Source: Gracilibacillus orientalis
Lineage (GTDB): Bacteria; Bacillota; Bacilli; Bacillales; Amphibacillaceae
Direction: 5' to 3'
Length of the DNA stretch: 64,000 nucleotides
Assembly (NCBI RefSeq): GCF_900114645.1
Contig: NZ_FOTR01000001.1
Span: 434,001-498,000, forward strand
Shown here: positions 34,633 to 43,229 of the stretch, in pieces
Position numbering within the stretch: the first letter of the stretch is position 1
Layout of the letters: each line of letters begins with the position of its first letter
The notes under the pieces: model-generated
Seen by the model: the letters and a program-made list of their open reading frames with translations, nothing else
The model's database searches: none
What the model was told of the DNA's origin: nothing
Position numbers and translations under genes: made by a program

Positions 34633-36291
34633 TTATTCTCCAGCTACGATTGCTAGATTCTCTTGCCATTTTTCAGTTTGAAATTCAAGGAGTTGTTGAT
34701 AACCTACGTCTTGAGCCGCTGTTTCAGCTTCTTCCATAATTTGTTCGACTTCTTCATCACTTTGTGCATAAACTGCTTTGGCACGAGCCTCCTCAAAAAC
34801 TTCTCCTACACGTTGCTGAATAATCCCTTCCTCACTTTCAGGGATCGGACTAATATTTAAGTATTGTGTTGCATCATATTGAGTATCCCATGTAATCGTA
34901 TTTTGCCAGTGAGTCGTCCAGTTACGATGTTCTTCAGGTAAACTTTCTTCAAAATTAGCTTTCGCTGTATCTAAGAAATTGGAATTCCCATTCCATTGAA
35001 AATTCGCTGTATCTTCTTCTACTTTAGCTAAACCTTCAGGATCCTCATAGTATTTTTCCGTGAATTGCGGAAATCCTTCTTCATCAAATCCATCCCAATA
35101 CTCTCCCTCAGGGCCAAATATGAGTGAAGACTGCCCTTCAGGTCCAGTTAACCAATCTAAGAAAGCAAACACTTTCTCGGGATCTTCCGCACCTTTAGTA
35201 ATAACACTTACATTCCACCCCATCATATTATAAGAACCAGGGTAAACTTCATTTGGATCTAATCCTTCTTTATGAATCGGATGAATCATAAAATAGCCTC
35301 CATCAGGATCTTCTTCCAATAAATCATAATGACCTGTTCTAGCATGATCAGTCGGACTTGCAGATGCGAAAACAGCTATGTTACCTGCTGTTACTTTTTC
35401 TATAACCATATCCTGGTCTTGTGTCAATGCATCTTGTGTAATCAGTCCTTCACGGAACAATTTACTAACATATTGTAATGATTCGGTATAATTCTCATCC
35501 ATAAAAATGGACGTTAACTGATCTCCGTTCGGTACAGCTACATTGTTAATGTTAGCTGGAGATTCTCCCTCGGCAAAAGCAGAGTATAAAACATTAATAC
35601 CTTGACCATCTATCCCTGTTTCAAACGGAATAACATCCGGGTAATTCTCTTTCACTAATTGTAAGTATTCATATAAATCTTCTGTTGTCTCTAAAGGTGG
35701 GGATCCTAAATCTTCATAAATTCCTTTATTTACTACATACCCTGCATTACCGAATGGACTGGAATTATACCAGTTCGGAAATTGATATAACTTGCCATCA
35801 TCCGAACGAAGCATATTAATACCTTCTTCACCAAACCAGTCTCTTAAATTCGTATATTTATCAAGATAAGGATCTAATGGTACAAGTGCTCCACCTTCCC
35901 GTAATCTTTCAACAGATGCCCCACGATCTGTCCAAATAAAATCAGGCAACTCATCTCCTGCAATCATGGTGGTTAATTTTTGTTCAGCATTACCACCTCC
36001 GTCAATCGCGGTTATATCTACTTTTTTATTCTCTTTGATCCAAGCTGTCGCTACATCGTCCCCCCATCCAGGCATGGTGTACCAGTCATAATTGCCAAAC
36101 ATTGAAATTTCCAGAGTCTCTTCACCGAAAACAAATAATTCATCCTCTTCACCTGCTTCATCATTTGTTTCGGAATCATTTTTCTCTTCTTCTACACTTT
36201 CAGTGGTATCACTATCAGAACATCCAGCAACAATTCCAACAGTTAATAGAAATACAAGTAACAGATACCAATGAATACTCTTTTTCCTCAT
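34633..36291 (-). CDS. ABC transporter sugar-binding lipoprotein (LplA/YtcQ type)
   Basis: Extracytoplasmic substrate-binding lipoprotein, about 552 aa from the ATG 36291. A signal peptide ends in the lipobox VGIVAGCSDSD, then an acidic linker. The large type-1 solute-binding fold follows (ISMFGNYDWYTMPGWGDDVATAWI.. EQKLTTMIAGDELPDFIW). The length, more than 500 aa, is typical of the LplA/YtcQ group that binds oligosaccharides from complex polymers. It lies downstream of two permease genes instead of upstream, which is common for this group. Substrate unknown; the setting suggests a chitin- or plant-derived oligosaccharide. Confidence 0.88.
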   Translation of the reverse strand: MRKKSIHWYLLLVFLLTVGIVAGCSDSDTTESVEEEKNDSETNDEAGEEDELFVFGEETLEISMFGNYDWYTMPGWGDDVATAWIKENKKVDITAIDGGGNAEQKLTTMIAGDELPDFIWTDRGASVERLREGGALVPLDPYLDKYTNLRDWFGEEGINMLRSDDGKLYQFPNWYNSSPFGNAGYVVNKGIYEDLGSPPLETTEDLYEYLQLVKENYPDVIPFETGIDGQGINVLYSAFAEGESPANINNVAVPNGDQLTSIFMDENYTESLQYVSKLFREGLITQDALTQDQDMVIEKVTAGNIAVFASASPTDHARTGHYDLLEEDPDGGYFMIHPIHKEGLDPNEVYPGSYNMMGWNVSVITKGAEDPEKVFAFLDWLTGPEGQSSLIFGPEGEYWDGFDEEGFPQFTEKYYEDPEGLAKVEEDTANFQWNGNSNFLDTAKANFEESLPEEHRNWTTHWQNTITWDTQYDATQYLNISPIPESEEGIIQQRVGEVFEEARAKAVYAQSDEEVEQIMEEAETAAQDVGYQQLLEFQTEKWQENLAIVAGE

Positions 36292-36356
36292 TGCACTCAA
36301 CCCCTTTTTCAATAAATTATTATTTAAGCATGTAGCCTTAAACCAATTTTATTGCA

Positions 36357-37253
36357 CTACTCTTTCAGTGATCCGATTAGTACCCCTTTAACAAAGTGTT
36401 TTTGAACAAATGGATAAACTAATATAATCGGAATTGTCGCTACCATCATCGTGGCCATTGATAAAGATTTTCCGGTAACTTTCGCTACATTGGACATATG
36501 CGCTAAAGCTCCCGCATCGAGCTGACTCATTTGTGATGTTACGGTATTAGAATTCAATACTTGTCGAAGTAAAGTCTGGATTGGTATCAAGTTTTCTGAA
36601 GAGATATAAATACTAGGAAAAAACCAATCATTCCAATGGAACACAGCGGTAAACAAGGATAATGTAGCGATAACAGGTCCTGACAAAGGCAGCACAATTC
36701 GGAAGAAAATTTGCCAGTTCCCACATCCATCTATCTTAGCTGATTCCTCCAACCCTTTAGGCAATTGTTGAAAGAAGGTACGGAAAATAATCATATTCCA
36801 CACTAATACAAGTGTTGGGATAATCATCGCCCAAAATGAATCCATCAGCCCTATTCCTCTAACAAGTAGAAAAGTTGGAATTAAGCCACCGCTAAAAAAC
36901 ATCGTTAATAAACAGAAAATCATAAAAAACTTTCTACCAATTAATTCTTTTTTCGATAAGCCGTATGCCAATAATGCTGTGACTAGAACAGATAGAAAAG
37001 TACCAATTACCGTCCTTAACACGGAGATCAAAAAGGCATTCAATAATCGTTTATCCTGAAAAACGATTTGATAATTTTCCAATGTGAAATCCCGTGGCCA
37101 AAAGGTTACACCGCCAAGCATCGTGTCCTGCCCACTATTAAAGGAAATCACTAACGAATTCCAAAATGGATAGAACGTCACGAAACCTAATAAAATCAGA
37201 AAAATATATATGCAAACTATCATGATCCGATCACGAAATGTCGGTTTTATCAT
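36357..37253 (-). CDS. ABC sugar permease, LplC/YtcP type
   Basis: Second membrane subunit of the importer, 298 aa, six transmembrane segments. The cytoplasmic EAA loop that docks to the ATPase is visible as LEESAKIDGCGNWQIFFRIVLPLSGP. The C-terminal end HFVKGVLIGSLKE is characteristic of LplC/YtcP. It lies 24 bp after the lplB-like gene. Confidence 0.92.
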   Translation of the reverse strand: MIKPTFRDRIMIVCIYIFLILLGFVTFYPFWNSLVISFNSGQDTMLGGVTFWPRDFTLENYQIVFQDKRLLNAFLISVLRTVIGTFLSVLVTALLAYGLSKKELIGRKFFMIFCLLTMFFSGGLIPTFLLVRGIGLMDSFWAMIIPTLVLVWNMIIFRTFFQQLPKGLEESAKIDGCGNWQIFFRIVLPLSGPVIATLSLFTAVFHWNDWFFPSIYISSENLIPIQTLLRQVLNSNTVTSQMSQLDAGALAHMSNVAKVTGKSLSMATMMVATIPIILVYPFVQKHFVKGVLIGSLKE

Positions 37254-37277
37254 TTGTTCTTCACCTCTTCTCTTTCT

Positions 37278-38237
37278 TTACCAAAGACTATTGCCATTCC
37301 TGCGAGCGATATAATTGGCCAATGTTAACAAACCTACACTTATAAGCGCTTTAAATAGACCAATTGCTGTTGCATAGGAATACCTTCCACTTCCAATACC
37401 TACCCGGTAAACATACGTATCAATAACATCGGAAACAGATCGTAATATTGCCGAATCTCCTAAAATTAATAAATCTTCAAAACCAGCGTTTAATAAATTT
37501 CCAACTTCTAAAATAAAAAAGATAACAATGATAGGCATAATGGAAGGAATCGTTATTAAAAATATTTGCTTAAATCGACTTGCCCCATCTAATGCTGCTG
37601 CTTCATAAAGCTGTTGATCCACTCCTGCAATTGCTGCAATATAAACAATCGAAGCGAAACCAATCGATTTCCATAGATTAGTAGAAACGATAATCGTCCA
37701 AAAATATTCAGGGATTGCTAGAAAACTAATCGATCCATCAATCAACCCTATTTTTTCTAATACAATATTTAAACTGCCATTGTCTGTCGATAATATCGAC
37801 ATCGTAAATCCAGCAACGATCACCCAAGATAAAAAATGTGGTAAATAAGTGATGGTTTGTACCGTTCTTTTGAAGGCCATGTTTTTTACTTCATTTAACA
37901 TAAGAGCAAGCATGATTGGTGCAGGAAAACATATTAAAATCTTCAATCCACTAATAACAAAGGTATTACGCATTATTTCCAGAAACCTTGGATCAGAAAA
38001 AAACATTTTAAAATGCTCTAGTCCAGCCCATGAACTTCCCATCATCCCCTCAAAAATGTCATAATCCTGAAAAGCCATTATCACGCCATACATTGGTATA
38101 TAGTTAAAAATAAAAATAAATAATAATCCCGGTATCACCATCATTTGCAAGTCAAATTGGCCAAAGTATCTTTTGATAAAACTTTTCTTTTTATTAGCTT
38201 TTATATCACTTGTGATGATCTCTGATTTCACTCCCAT
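37278..38237 (-). CDS. ABC sugar permease, LplB/YteP type
   Basis: First gene of the operon, 319 aa, six transmembrane segments. It has the YteP-type start FGQFDLQMMVIPGLLFIFIFNYIPMYGVIMAFQDYDIF and the EAA loop LYEAAALDGASRFKQIFLITIPSIMP. A C-terminal YATAIGLFKALISVGLLTLANYIARR ends it. AAAGGGGG precedes the ATG. No ATPase gene is in the operon. The 5' leader contains a terminator-like hairpin (38271-38310). Confidence 0.92.
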   Translation of the reverse strand: MGVKSEIITSDIKANKKKSFIKRYFGQFDLQMMVIPGLLFIFIFNYIPMYGVIMAFQDYDIFEGMMGSSWAGLEHFKMFFSDPRFLEIMRNTFVISGLKILICFPAPIMLALMLNEVKNMAFKRTVQTITYLPHFLSWVIVAGFTMSILSTDNGSLNIVLEKIGLIDGSISFLAIPEYFWTIIVSTNLWKSIGFASIVYIAAIAGVDQQLYEAAALDGASRFKQIFLITIPSIMPIIVIFFILEVGNLLNAGFEDLLILGDSAILRSVSDVIDTYVYRVGIGSGRYSYATAIGLFKALISVGLLTLANYIARRNGNSLW

Positions 38238-38270
38238 TTAGCATTACCCCCTTTTTGAGTCAAAACCATA

Positions 38271-38310
38271 AAAAAACATAAACATCCCAGACGCTCTAAG
38301 ATGTTTATGT
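38271..38310 (-). terminator. Terminator-like hairpin in the leader of the lplB operon
   Basis: Perfect 11-bp stem ACATAAACATC (38276-38286) / GATGTTTATGT (38300-38310), 13-nt loop, and a T-run on the minus strand. It lies between the operon promoter and the first start codon, with no minus-strand gene upstream that it could end. It is a candidate attenuator. Confidence 0.65.
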
Positions 38311-38359
38311 TCTCCATGTTGAGTAAAAGATAATCAAGCTTTTATTATTGGATAAGATA

Positions 38360-38388
38360 ACTATACCAATTAAAATAACGAATTGCAA
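38360..38388 (-). promoter_or_regulatory. SigA-type promoter of the lplB operon
   Basis: On the minus strand TTGCAA (38383-38388), 17-bp spacer, TATAGT (38360-38365). The inferred start at about 38353 puts roughly 40 nt before the leader hairpin. Confidence 0.65.
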
Positions 38389-38643
38389 TCCCTTTTTAAA
38401 GTTTTTGTAAAAAATAACAACAACGATTAATCATCTCCTATTTTTATAGGACAAATATACCATTTCTGAGTATTTATCATAATACCTATTGAATTTACAA
38501 CCTAATTTATCTAAACTGTAGAAGTGTAAGAGTCTATTTTTCCGTTGCAAAAATGGAGGTGAGATCACAAATTGGAGCTCTTACTATTATTTTTTACTTC
38601 TTCAGGTATAGACATCTAGTATTATAATCAAGGAGGGAAAGTA
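38389..38643. other. Remainder of the intergenic region before the monooxygenase gene
   Basis: AT-rich control region of the monooxygenase gene. Besides the NagR-like site, a 15-codon frame (TTG 38572 to TAG 38617) follows GGAGGTGA at 38555-38562; it may be a leader peptide or chance. Confidence 0.4.
38604..38628 (+). promoter_or_regulatory. NagR-like operator next to the -10 box of the chitin monooxygenase gene
   Basis: AGGTATAGACATCT (38604-38617) differs from the canonical operator at one position. TATAAT follows at 38623-38628. The -35 is poor and the leader would be very short, so an upstream promoter with the operator acting as a roadblock is also possible. Confidence 0.6.
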
Positions 38644-39576
38644 ATGAGTGTAGAAGTTAGTAAACTTAGTTTTCTAAAGGTCGTATTGATGGTTGTAGGA
38701 TTATGTTGTGTGTCTTTAGCTTTCACCACGATGGTTTCTGCTCACGGATATGTTAGTAACCCTGATAGCAGAGCGCTGTTATGCGCAGATGGTGTTAATG
38801 TTGATTGTGGAGCTGCTGTATATGAACCACATAGTCTTGAAGGACCTGGTAATTTTCCTGAGGCTGGGGTAGAAGATGGACAGATTGCCAGTGCAGGAGG
38901 CGTCTTTCCTAAATTAGACGAACAATCTGAAAATCGTTGGGCGAAAGTTCCCATGTCAAGTGGAGCCTTCACCTTTGAATGGACATTAACTGCTGCACAC
39001 GCTTCTTACAACTGGGATTACTATATTACAAAGGAAGGATGGGATCCTAATTCTCCGTTAGAACGATCAGATTTTGAATTATTCTGTACGCATAATGATA
39101 ATGGACAACGCCCTGATTTCACAACAACACATGATTGTGAAATTCCTCAACGGTCAGGATATCATGTTATTTTTGCTTATTGGGAAGTAGCTGATACAGC
39201 AAATGGTTTCTATCAAGTAATTGACGCTAACTTTGACGGGGAATTTGAACCTGGAGATCCTGAGGAACCCGGAGATCCTGGTGACATACCAGAATGGGAT
39301 CCAAACGCTGCCTATTTAAATGGTGATCAAGTTTCTTATAATGAAAGCGCTTATCAAGCGAAGTGGTGGACACAAGGGGATACTCCTGGTGAATCAGACG
39401 TTTGGGAATTGATAAGCGGGGACGCGCCTGAACAGCCTGAAGCTCCAGAATGGTCCAGCACCACTGCATATAATAGTGGAGATCGTGTTACGTATCAAGG
39501 TGTCCTATACGAAGCACTCTGGTGGACACTAAGTGAAACACCAGATACAAGTAACGTATGGGTTGTCGTCAACTAG
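38644..39576 (+). CDS. AA10 chitin-active lytic polysaccharide monooxygenase with two CBM5/12 domains
   Basis: Secreted copper enzyme that cleaves crystalline chitin oxidatively. A signal peptide ends VSA, leaving His34 as the mature N-terminus (HGYVSNPDSRALLC). Together with His119 in AAHASYNWDYY this forms the copper histidine brace. The AA10 domain spans 34-197. An acidic Pro/Gly/Glu/Asp linker leads to two chitin-binding modules of the CBM5/12 type at about 217-257 and 269-309, each with the AYLNGDQVSYNESAYQAKWW-type pattern. Ribosome binding site AAGGAGGG. It is oriented opposite to its neighbours and has its own terminator. Confidence 0.95.
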   Translation: MSVEVSKLSFLKVVLMVVGLCCVSLAFTTMVSAHGYVSNPDSRALLCADGVNVDCGAAVYEPHSLEGPGNFPEAGVEDGQIASAGGVFPKLDEQSENRWAKVPMSSGAFTFEWTLTAAHASYNWDYYITKEGWDPNSPLERSDFELFCTHNDNGQRPDFTTTHDCEIPQRSGYHVIFAYWEVADTANGFYQVIDANFDGEFEPGDPEEPGDPGDIPEWDPNAAYLNGDQVSYNESAYQAKWWTQGDTPGESDVWELISGDAPEQPEAPEWSSTTAYNSGDRVTYQGVLYEALWWTLSETPDTSNVWVVVN

Positions 39577-39629
39577 ATCTGAAAATACATTAAATAAAAT
39601 AACAAAATCTCCAAGGTTAAATACAATTA

Positions 39630-39662
39630 CCCCTGTTTCAAAAATATGAAACAGGGGCTTTT
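39630..39662 (+). terminator. Terminator of the monooxygenase gene
   Basis: Perfect stem CCCCTGTTTCA (39630-39640) / TGAAACAGGGG (39647-39657) followed by CTTTT. Confidence 0.88.
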
Positions 39663-39699
39663 ACTGTTAGTATAATTCGTATTACTGCAACTAAACAGT

Positions 39700-39754
39700 A
39701 AAAAATAGTTCAGTATGGAGTACATATTGTTCGGTTGTACTCCTTCACTGAACT
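39700..39754 (-). terminator. Terminator of the chitooligosaccharide ABC operon
   Basis: Long bipartite stem on the minus strand: AGTTCAGT + GGAGTAC pairs with GTACTCC + ACTGAACT (39707-39754) with small internal loops, followed by a T-run. It lies just after the acetyltransferase stop codon. Confidence 0.82.
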
Positions 39755-39756
39755 GC

Positions 39757-40212
39757 TTACAGTACATTCATTTGTCTCAATGCAGGCACACCATCAATCG
39801 GTACCGCTCCAATTGTTTTCTTATAAAACTCCACAGGTCCTGCATCACCAATGATCGCATATGCATAACCTTTAACTCTTAATTGAAACAAACTGGCCAA
39901 CAACAACTGATAACCAATTCCTTGCCCTCTTGCACTTTCCTTCACTCCGGTAGGACCAAAAAAGTTTCGAAATGTCGTATCATAACAGGCAAAACCTAAT
40001 ATGTCTTTATCTTGGACTGCGATTAGACAATTAGCCGGTATCTTTGCGCAAGCGACTTCACATTCACTTACCCAGTTTTCAGAAAAATGCTCTCGGACCC
40101 AATCAAGCACTTTATGCTTTTCTGGTGGTAAAACATGTCGTATTTGATAGCTTTGCGTGCTATCAAGTGAATCTTCCGATAATGAATATAAATTGACTAA
40201 CATATCTGTCAT
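39757..40212 (-). CDS. GNAT family N-acetyltransferase
   Basis: Cytoplasmic acetyl-CoA-dependent acetyltransferase of about 151 aa. The acetyl-CoA loop is visible in GVKESARGQGIGYQLLLA, and the C-terminal part GDAGPVEFYKKTIGAVPI matches the GNAT end. ATG 40212 is chosen because AGGGGGG lies 8 nt upstream. It is the last gene of the ABC/GH20 operon, 2 bp from the lactonase stop, so it may act on an amino sugar; that is inference from position. Confidence 0.82.
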   Translation of the reverse strand: MTDMLVNLYSLSEDSLDSTQSYQIRHVLPPEKHKVLDWVREHFSENWVSECEVACAKIPANCLIAVQDKDILGFACYDTTFRNFFGPTGVKESARGQGIGYQLLLASLFQLRVKGYAYAIIGDAGPVEFYKKTIGAVPIDGVPALRQMNVL

Positions 40213-40214
40213 TA

Positions 40215-41267
40215 TCATTTCCCCCCTAAAAACTTTAAACAAGTCGGTTTAATCATTTCATATTTATCAGGTAGCTGTTGTAATGTACCGTCTGAGGTAA
40301 TTTTCAGCACTGTAATCATGTCACTATGCTCATTAGCAACCAAAATAAATGCACCATCTGGCGTAACGGCAAAATTTCGCGGCCAGCGCCCTAAAGTTGA
40401 TACTTCATCATGAAAGGTTAGCATGCCATCGGTAAACACCTGAAAAACGGTAATAGAATCTCTTCCCCTATTGGATACATATAGGAAATGCTCGTCTGGA
40501 GAAAAGTGAATATCTGCACAATAGTTATCTATCACTACATCTTGAGGAATAGTAGAAATCTCCTGAATAAGCTCAATCTCTAACTTTTCTTGATTAAAAC
40601 GATAGACCGAAACAGTAGAACTGAATTCATTTGCAATATAAATGAACTTTCTATTCTGGTAAACAACTATATGCCGTGCCCCCTTATCCATTCCTAATTC
40701 AAATGAATGAACATGTATTAACCTTTGTTGATTACGATCTAATCGAAACAATGATAAAGAGTCCTGTCCTAAATCTGTGACTAAAAAAGTATCCTGATCA
40801 CCTAACGGATAACAAGTATGTGGGTGTGAATTCTTTTCTTGATGAACAATAGGCAGTGTAACTACGTCGCTACATGTTTCTACTGAACCATCTTCTTGAA
40901 GTGGATGTAACGAAATGTTCCCTTCGCCATAGTTCGCGATTAACAAAAATTCTCCTTCTTCATCGGCATGGACATAACAAGGGCCTGATCCTTTTGTAGA
41001 CTGTCTCCCAACTTCAATGAACTGCGAATCAAGCTGAAACCCTGCTACTTCTCCGTTATCTACCTCACTGACAGCATAAATGGTATCTAAATAAGGGTGA
41101 ATCGCTAAAAAAGAAGGGGATTGAATCCCCTTTACAGCCAACAGCTTTTTAAATGACTGCTTTTTAAAATCGTATGTTATGACTTGTATCGCTTCATCCT
41201 CTTCTTGCCCATATCCTCCAACAAACATTTTATAGCTACTCATTTGAATGTTTCTCATTCCTTCCAA
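40215..41267 (-). CDS. Lactonase-family seven-bladed propeller (YkgB/6-phosphogluconolactonase-like)
   Basis: Beta-propeller of the lactonase (Pgl/YkgB) family, 350 aa. It shows typical blades such as MFVGGYGQEEDEAIQVITYDF, DNGEVAGFQLD, GKGARHIVVY-like MDKGARHIVVYQNRKFIYIANE and LYVSNRGRDSITVFQV. It could hydrolyse a sugar lactone; in this operon the substrate may be a lactone made by oxidative chitin cleavage, which is a guess. The start is probably TTG 41267, which has AAAGGA 7 nt upstream; ATG 41258 and 41243 are alternatives. Confidence 0.85.
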   Translation of the reverse strand: MEGMRNIQMSSYKMFVGGYGQEEDEAIQVITYDFKKQSFKKLLAVKGIQSPSFLAIHPYLDTIYAVSEVDNGEVAGFQLDSQFIEVGRQSTKGSGPCYVHADEEGEFLLIANYGEGNISLHPLQEDGSVETCSDVVTLPIVHQEKNSHPHTCYPLGDQDTFLVTDLGQDSLSLFRLDRNQQRLIHVHSFELGMDKGARHIVVYQNRKFIYIANEFSSTVSVYRFNQEKLEIELIQEISTIPQDVVIDNYCADIHFSPDEHFLYVSNRGRDSITVFQVFTDGMLTFHDEVSTLGRWPRNFAVTPDGAFILVANEHSDMITVLKITSDGTLQQLPDKYEMIKPTCLKFLGGK

Positions 41268-41278
41268 ATATTTTTCCT

Positions 41279-43192
41279 TTAATAGATCGGTAATACATGA
41301 AAAAACACATTCGGTGATGCCATACGATAATAGTAACTGGACCAGCCTAAACCAGTTGTTTTATCCAGATTAGCATTAAACGGCAGACGCTCTTGTTCCA
41401 GTTCTTCAATCCTCTCCATCTCACCATTCAAATAATCAGTAATTCGTTCTATCGCGGTTTCTAAACGAGCAATAAGTCCACCATAACGAATATCGATAAC
41501 TTCCCAGCCAAAAGGTTTATTAATGGTTAACCATTGCTTTTTATGCGCATCTCGTAAAACCTTGACTTTATCAATAATTTCAGGTATTTCCTGATCAGTA
41601 ATTTGCCGTAATGTCTCAAACTGTTTATTATCATAAGCAGTTTTTAACGTTATTCCGATAGAAGCCTTTTGTGCTAACACCCTTGACAATTTCTCTGGCA
41701 CTTCAAAAATAAAGTTAAGCTCTACACTTTGATGGCGTGACTGTTTAATCTTTTTTTCCAATTGTTGATAATGAGCAGAAACGTCATGTTCTACCCCTTC
41801 TATATGTTTATCAAATAAGCCGAGAAGTACATCTTGCCATAGCAAAAATTTCGATGGATTTGTTTGATCCAAGTTTCCATTTGCCACTCCTGGAATCGCA
41901 TCTAGATCATTTAACTGTAAAAAGCTCTCCGCATCTAAACCGGTACAAAATCTCGTACGGGCATACCATTGTTCCTTATCAACAGTCTTTTGATATTGAT
42001 GTTCTGCATACAATTGTAAGCCTAACAACGCTGAGTAAAAGTTATTTTCGTAACCATCGTCTCCCCACAAAGTGACAAACACGTCTTCTACGCCTTCCTG
42101 CTTACACATCGTCAGAGCCGCTTCACTCGTTTGTAACGATAGTCCATAATTTGTTGCAAATGTATTCCATACCCAAATACCACCCGCAAATGCAGGTGTT
42201 TGCCCTAATTGTTTATGTTTAGTAATCAGTGCCTGATAATCTTCTTGTTTCGTATGGAAATAATCCCAATACATTAATTGGACATTTTCGGGAATTTTAT
42301 TTTGCATATCATTCGAAATTTCCGTTGACATATCATACTGATCATCCCCAGAATCAGAAACAAGTTTTAGAAACATATCACTCCACATCATGACATCGAG
42401 TTCGAGTTCATCTGTTATTTCTTTTACCTTTCGTAAATGATCTGTCATTAAATCCAGTCGATCTTTATATCCAAATCTATTTAAGTAGATGCCTCTGCCT
42501 AATTCCTCCGCTTCATCCATTCCAATATGAACACGGTTACTTCGAAAAGGTTTAGTAGCAGCAGTAATCATTTTTTGCAGGAATTCATAAGTAGCATCTT
42601 GTTCCACTAACAAGACACCTCTTGTATCTTTAAGGTGAGCTGATGCATCCCACTTTAAAAACTCTTCTAAGTGTGCAAGTGTTTGAATACATGGAATCAA
42701 CTCGATACTAAATTGCAAAGCATAATCATCAAGTTCCTTTAATTCTTGCTGTGAATAACGTCCCCGCATATATCCAAAGTAAGGGAAATCTTTAACTTCA
42801 TACGTATCTTCCATGTAAAGCATTGCAGAATTAAATCCCATTAATGCCATTTTTCGAAGCATATATTTAAATTGATCTACACGCATCACAGCATTTCTAG
42901 ACAGGTCAAACATCGGACCAATTGTCTGAAATTGTGGAATTTCTTTAATCATAAACGTTGCTTGTTCTTCACTGTGTTGGATAAATAAACCAATCGCTCT
43001 ATAGACATGATAGGCTTGACCATAAGAGATAAACCCTTCACCATTTCTGAACTCAACAACTGTATCCTTACTATCGCTCTTCTCTATTGTTAATGGAATT
43101 CCGTCTTCACGGAGGGTGAAATTAATTTCCTTCTGCAACTCTTCAATACCAGGTAAAAATGCGTGAAATTCTCCTTGTAATAAAATATACAA
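41279..43192 (-). CDS. GH20 beta-N-acetylhexosaminidase, cytoplasmic
   Basis: Releases terminal GlcNAc from chitooligosaccharides inside the cell (no signal peptide). It is about 637 aa. The family-20 barrel starts at about residue 90 (IGPMFDLSRNAVMRVDQFKYM) and carries the catalytic Asp226-Glu227 pair in VHIGMDEAEELGRG, with MMWSDMF and WVWNTF further on. The C-terminal 200 residues are helical, as in the Hex1-type GH20 enzymes. TTG 43192 is favoured by AAAAGG 7 nt upstream; GTG 43201 lacks a ribosome binding site. It sits directly downstream of the permeases, which supports uptake followed by hydrolysis. Confidence 0.9.
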   Translation of the reverse strand: MYILLQGEFHAFLPGIEELQKEINFTLREDGIPLTIEKSDSKDTVVEFRNGEGFISYGQAYHVYRAIGLFIQHSEEQATFMIKEIPQFQTIGPMFDLSRNAVMRVDQFKYMLRKMALMGFNSAMLYMEDTYEVKDFPYFGYMRGRYSQQELKELDDYALQFSIELIPCIQTLAHLEEFLKWDASAHLKDTRGVLLVEQDATYEFLQKMITAATKPFRSNRVHIGMDEAEELGRGIYLNRFGYKDRLDLMTDHLRKVKEITDELELDVMMWSDMFLKLVSDSGDDQYDMSTEISNDMQNKIPENVQLMYWDYFHTKQEDYQALITKHKQLGQTPAFAGGIWVWNTFATNYGLSLQTSEAALTMCKQEGVEDVFVTLWGDDGYENNFYSALLGLQLYAEHQYQKTVDKEQWYARTRFCTGLDAESFLQLNDLDAIPGVANGNLDQTNPSKFLLWQDVLLGLFDKHIEGVEHDVSAHYQQLEKKIKQSRHQSVELNFIFEVPEKLSRVLAQKASIGITLKTAYDNKQFETLRQITDQEIPEIIDKVKVLRDAHKKQWLTINKPFGWEVIDIRYGGLIARLETAIERITDYLNGEMERIEELEQERLPFNANLDKTTGLGWSSYYYRMASPNVFFHVLPIY

Positions 43193-43229
43193 ATTGATCA
43201 CCTTTTCTTTTATGATTGTCTTTCAATCG

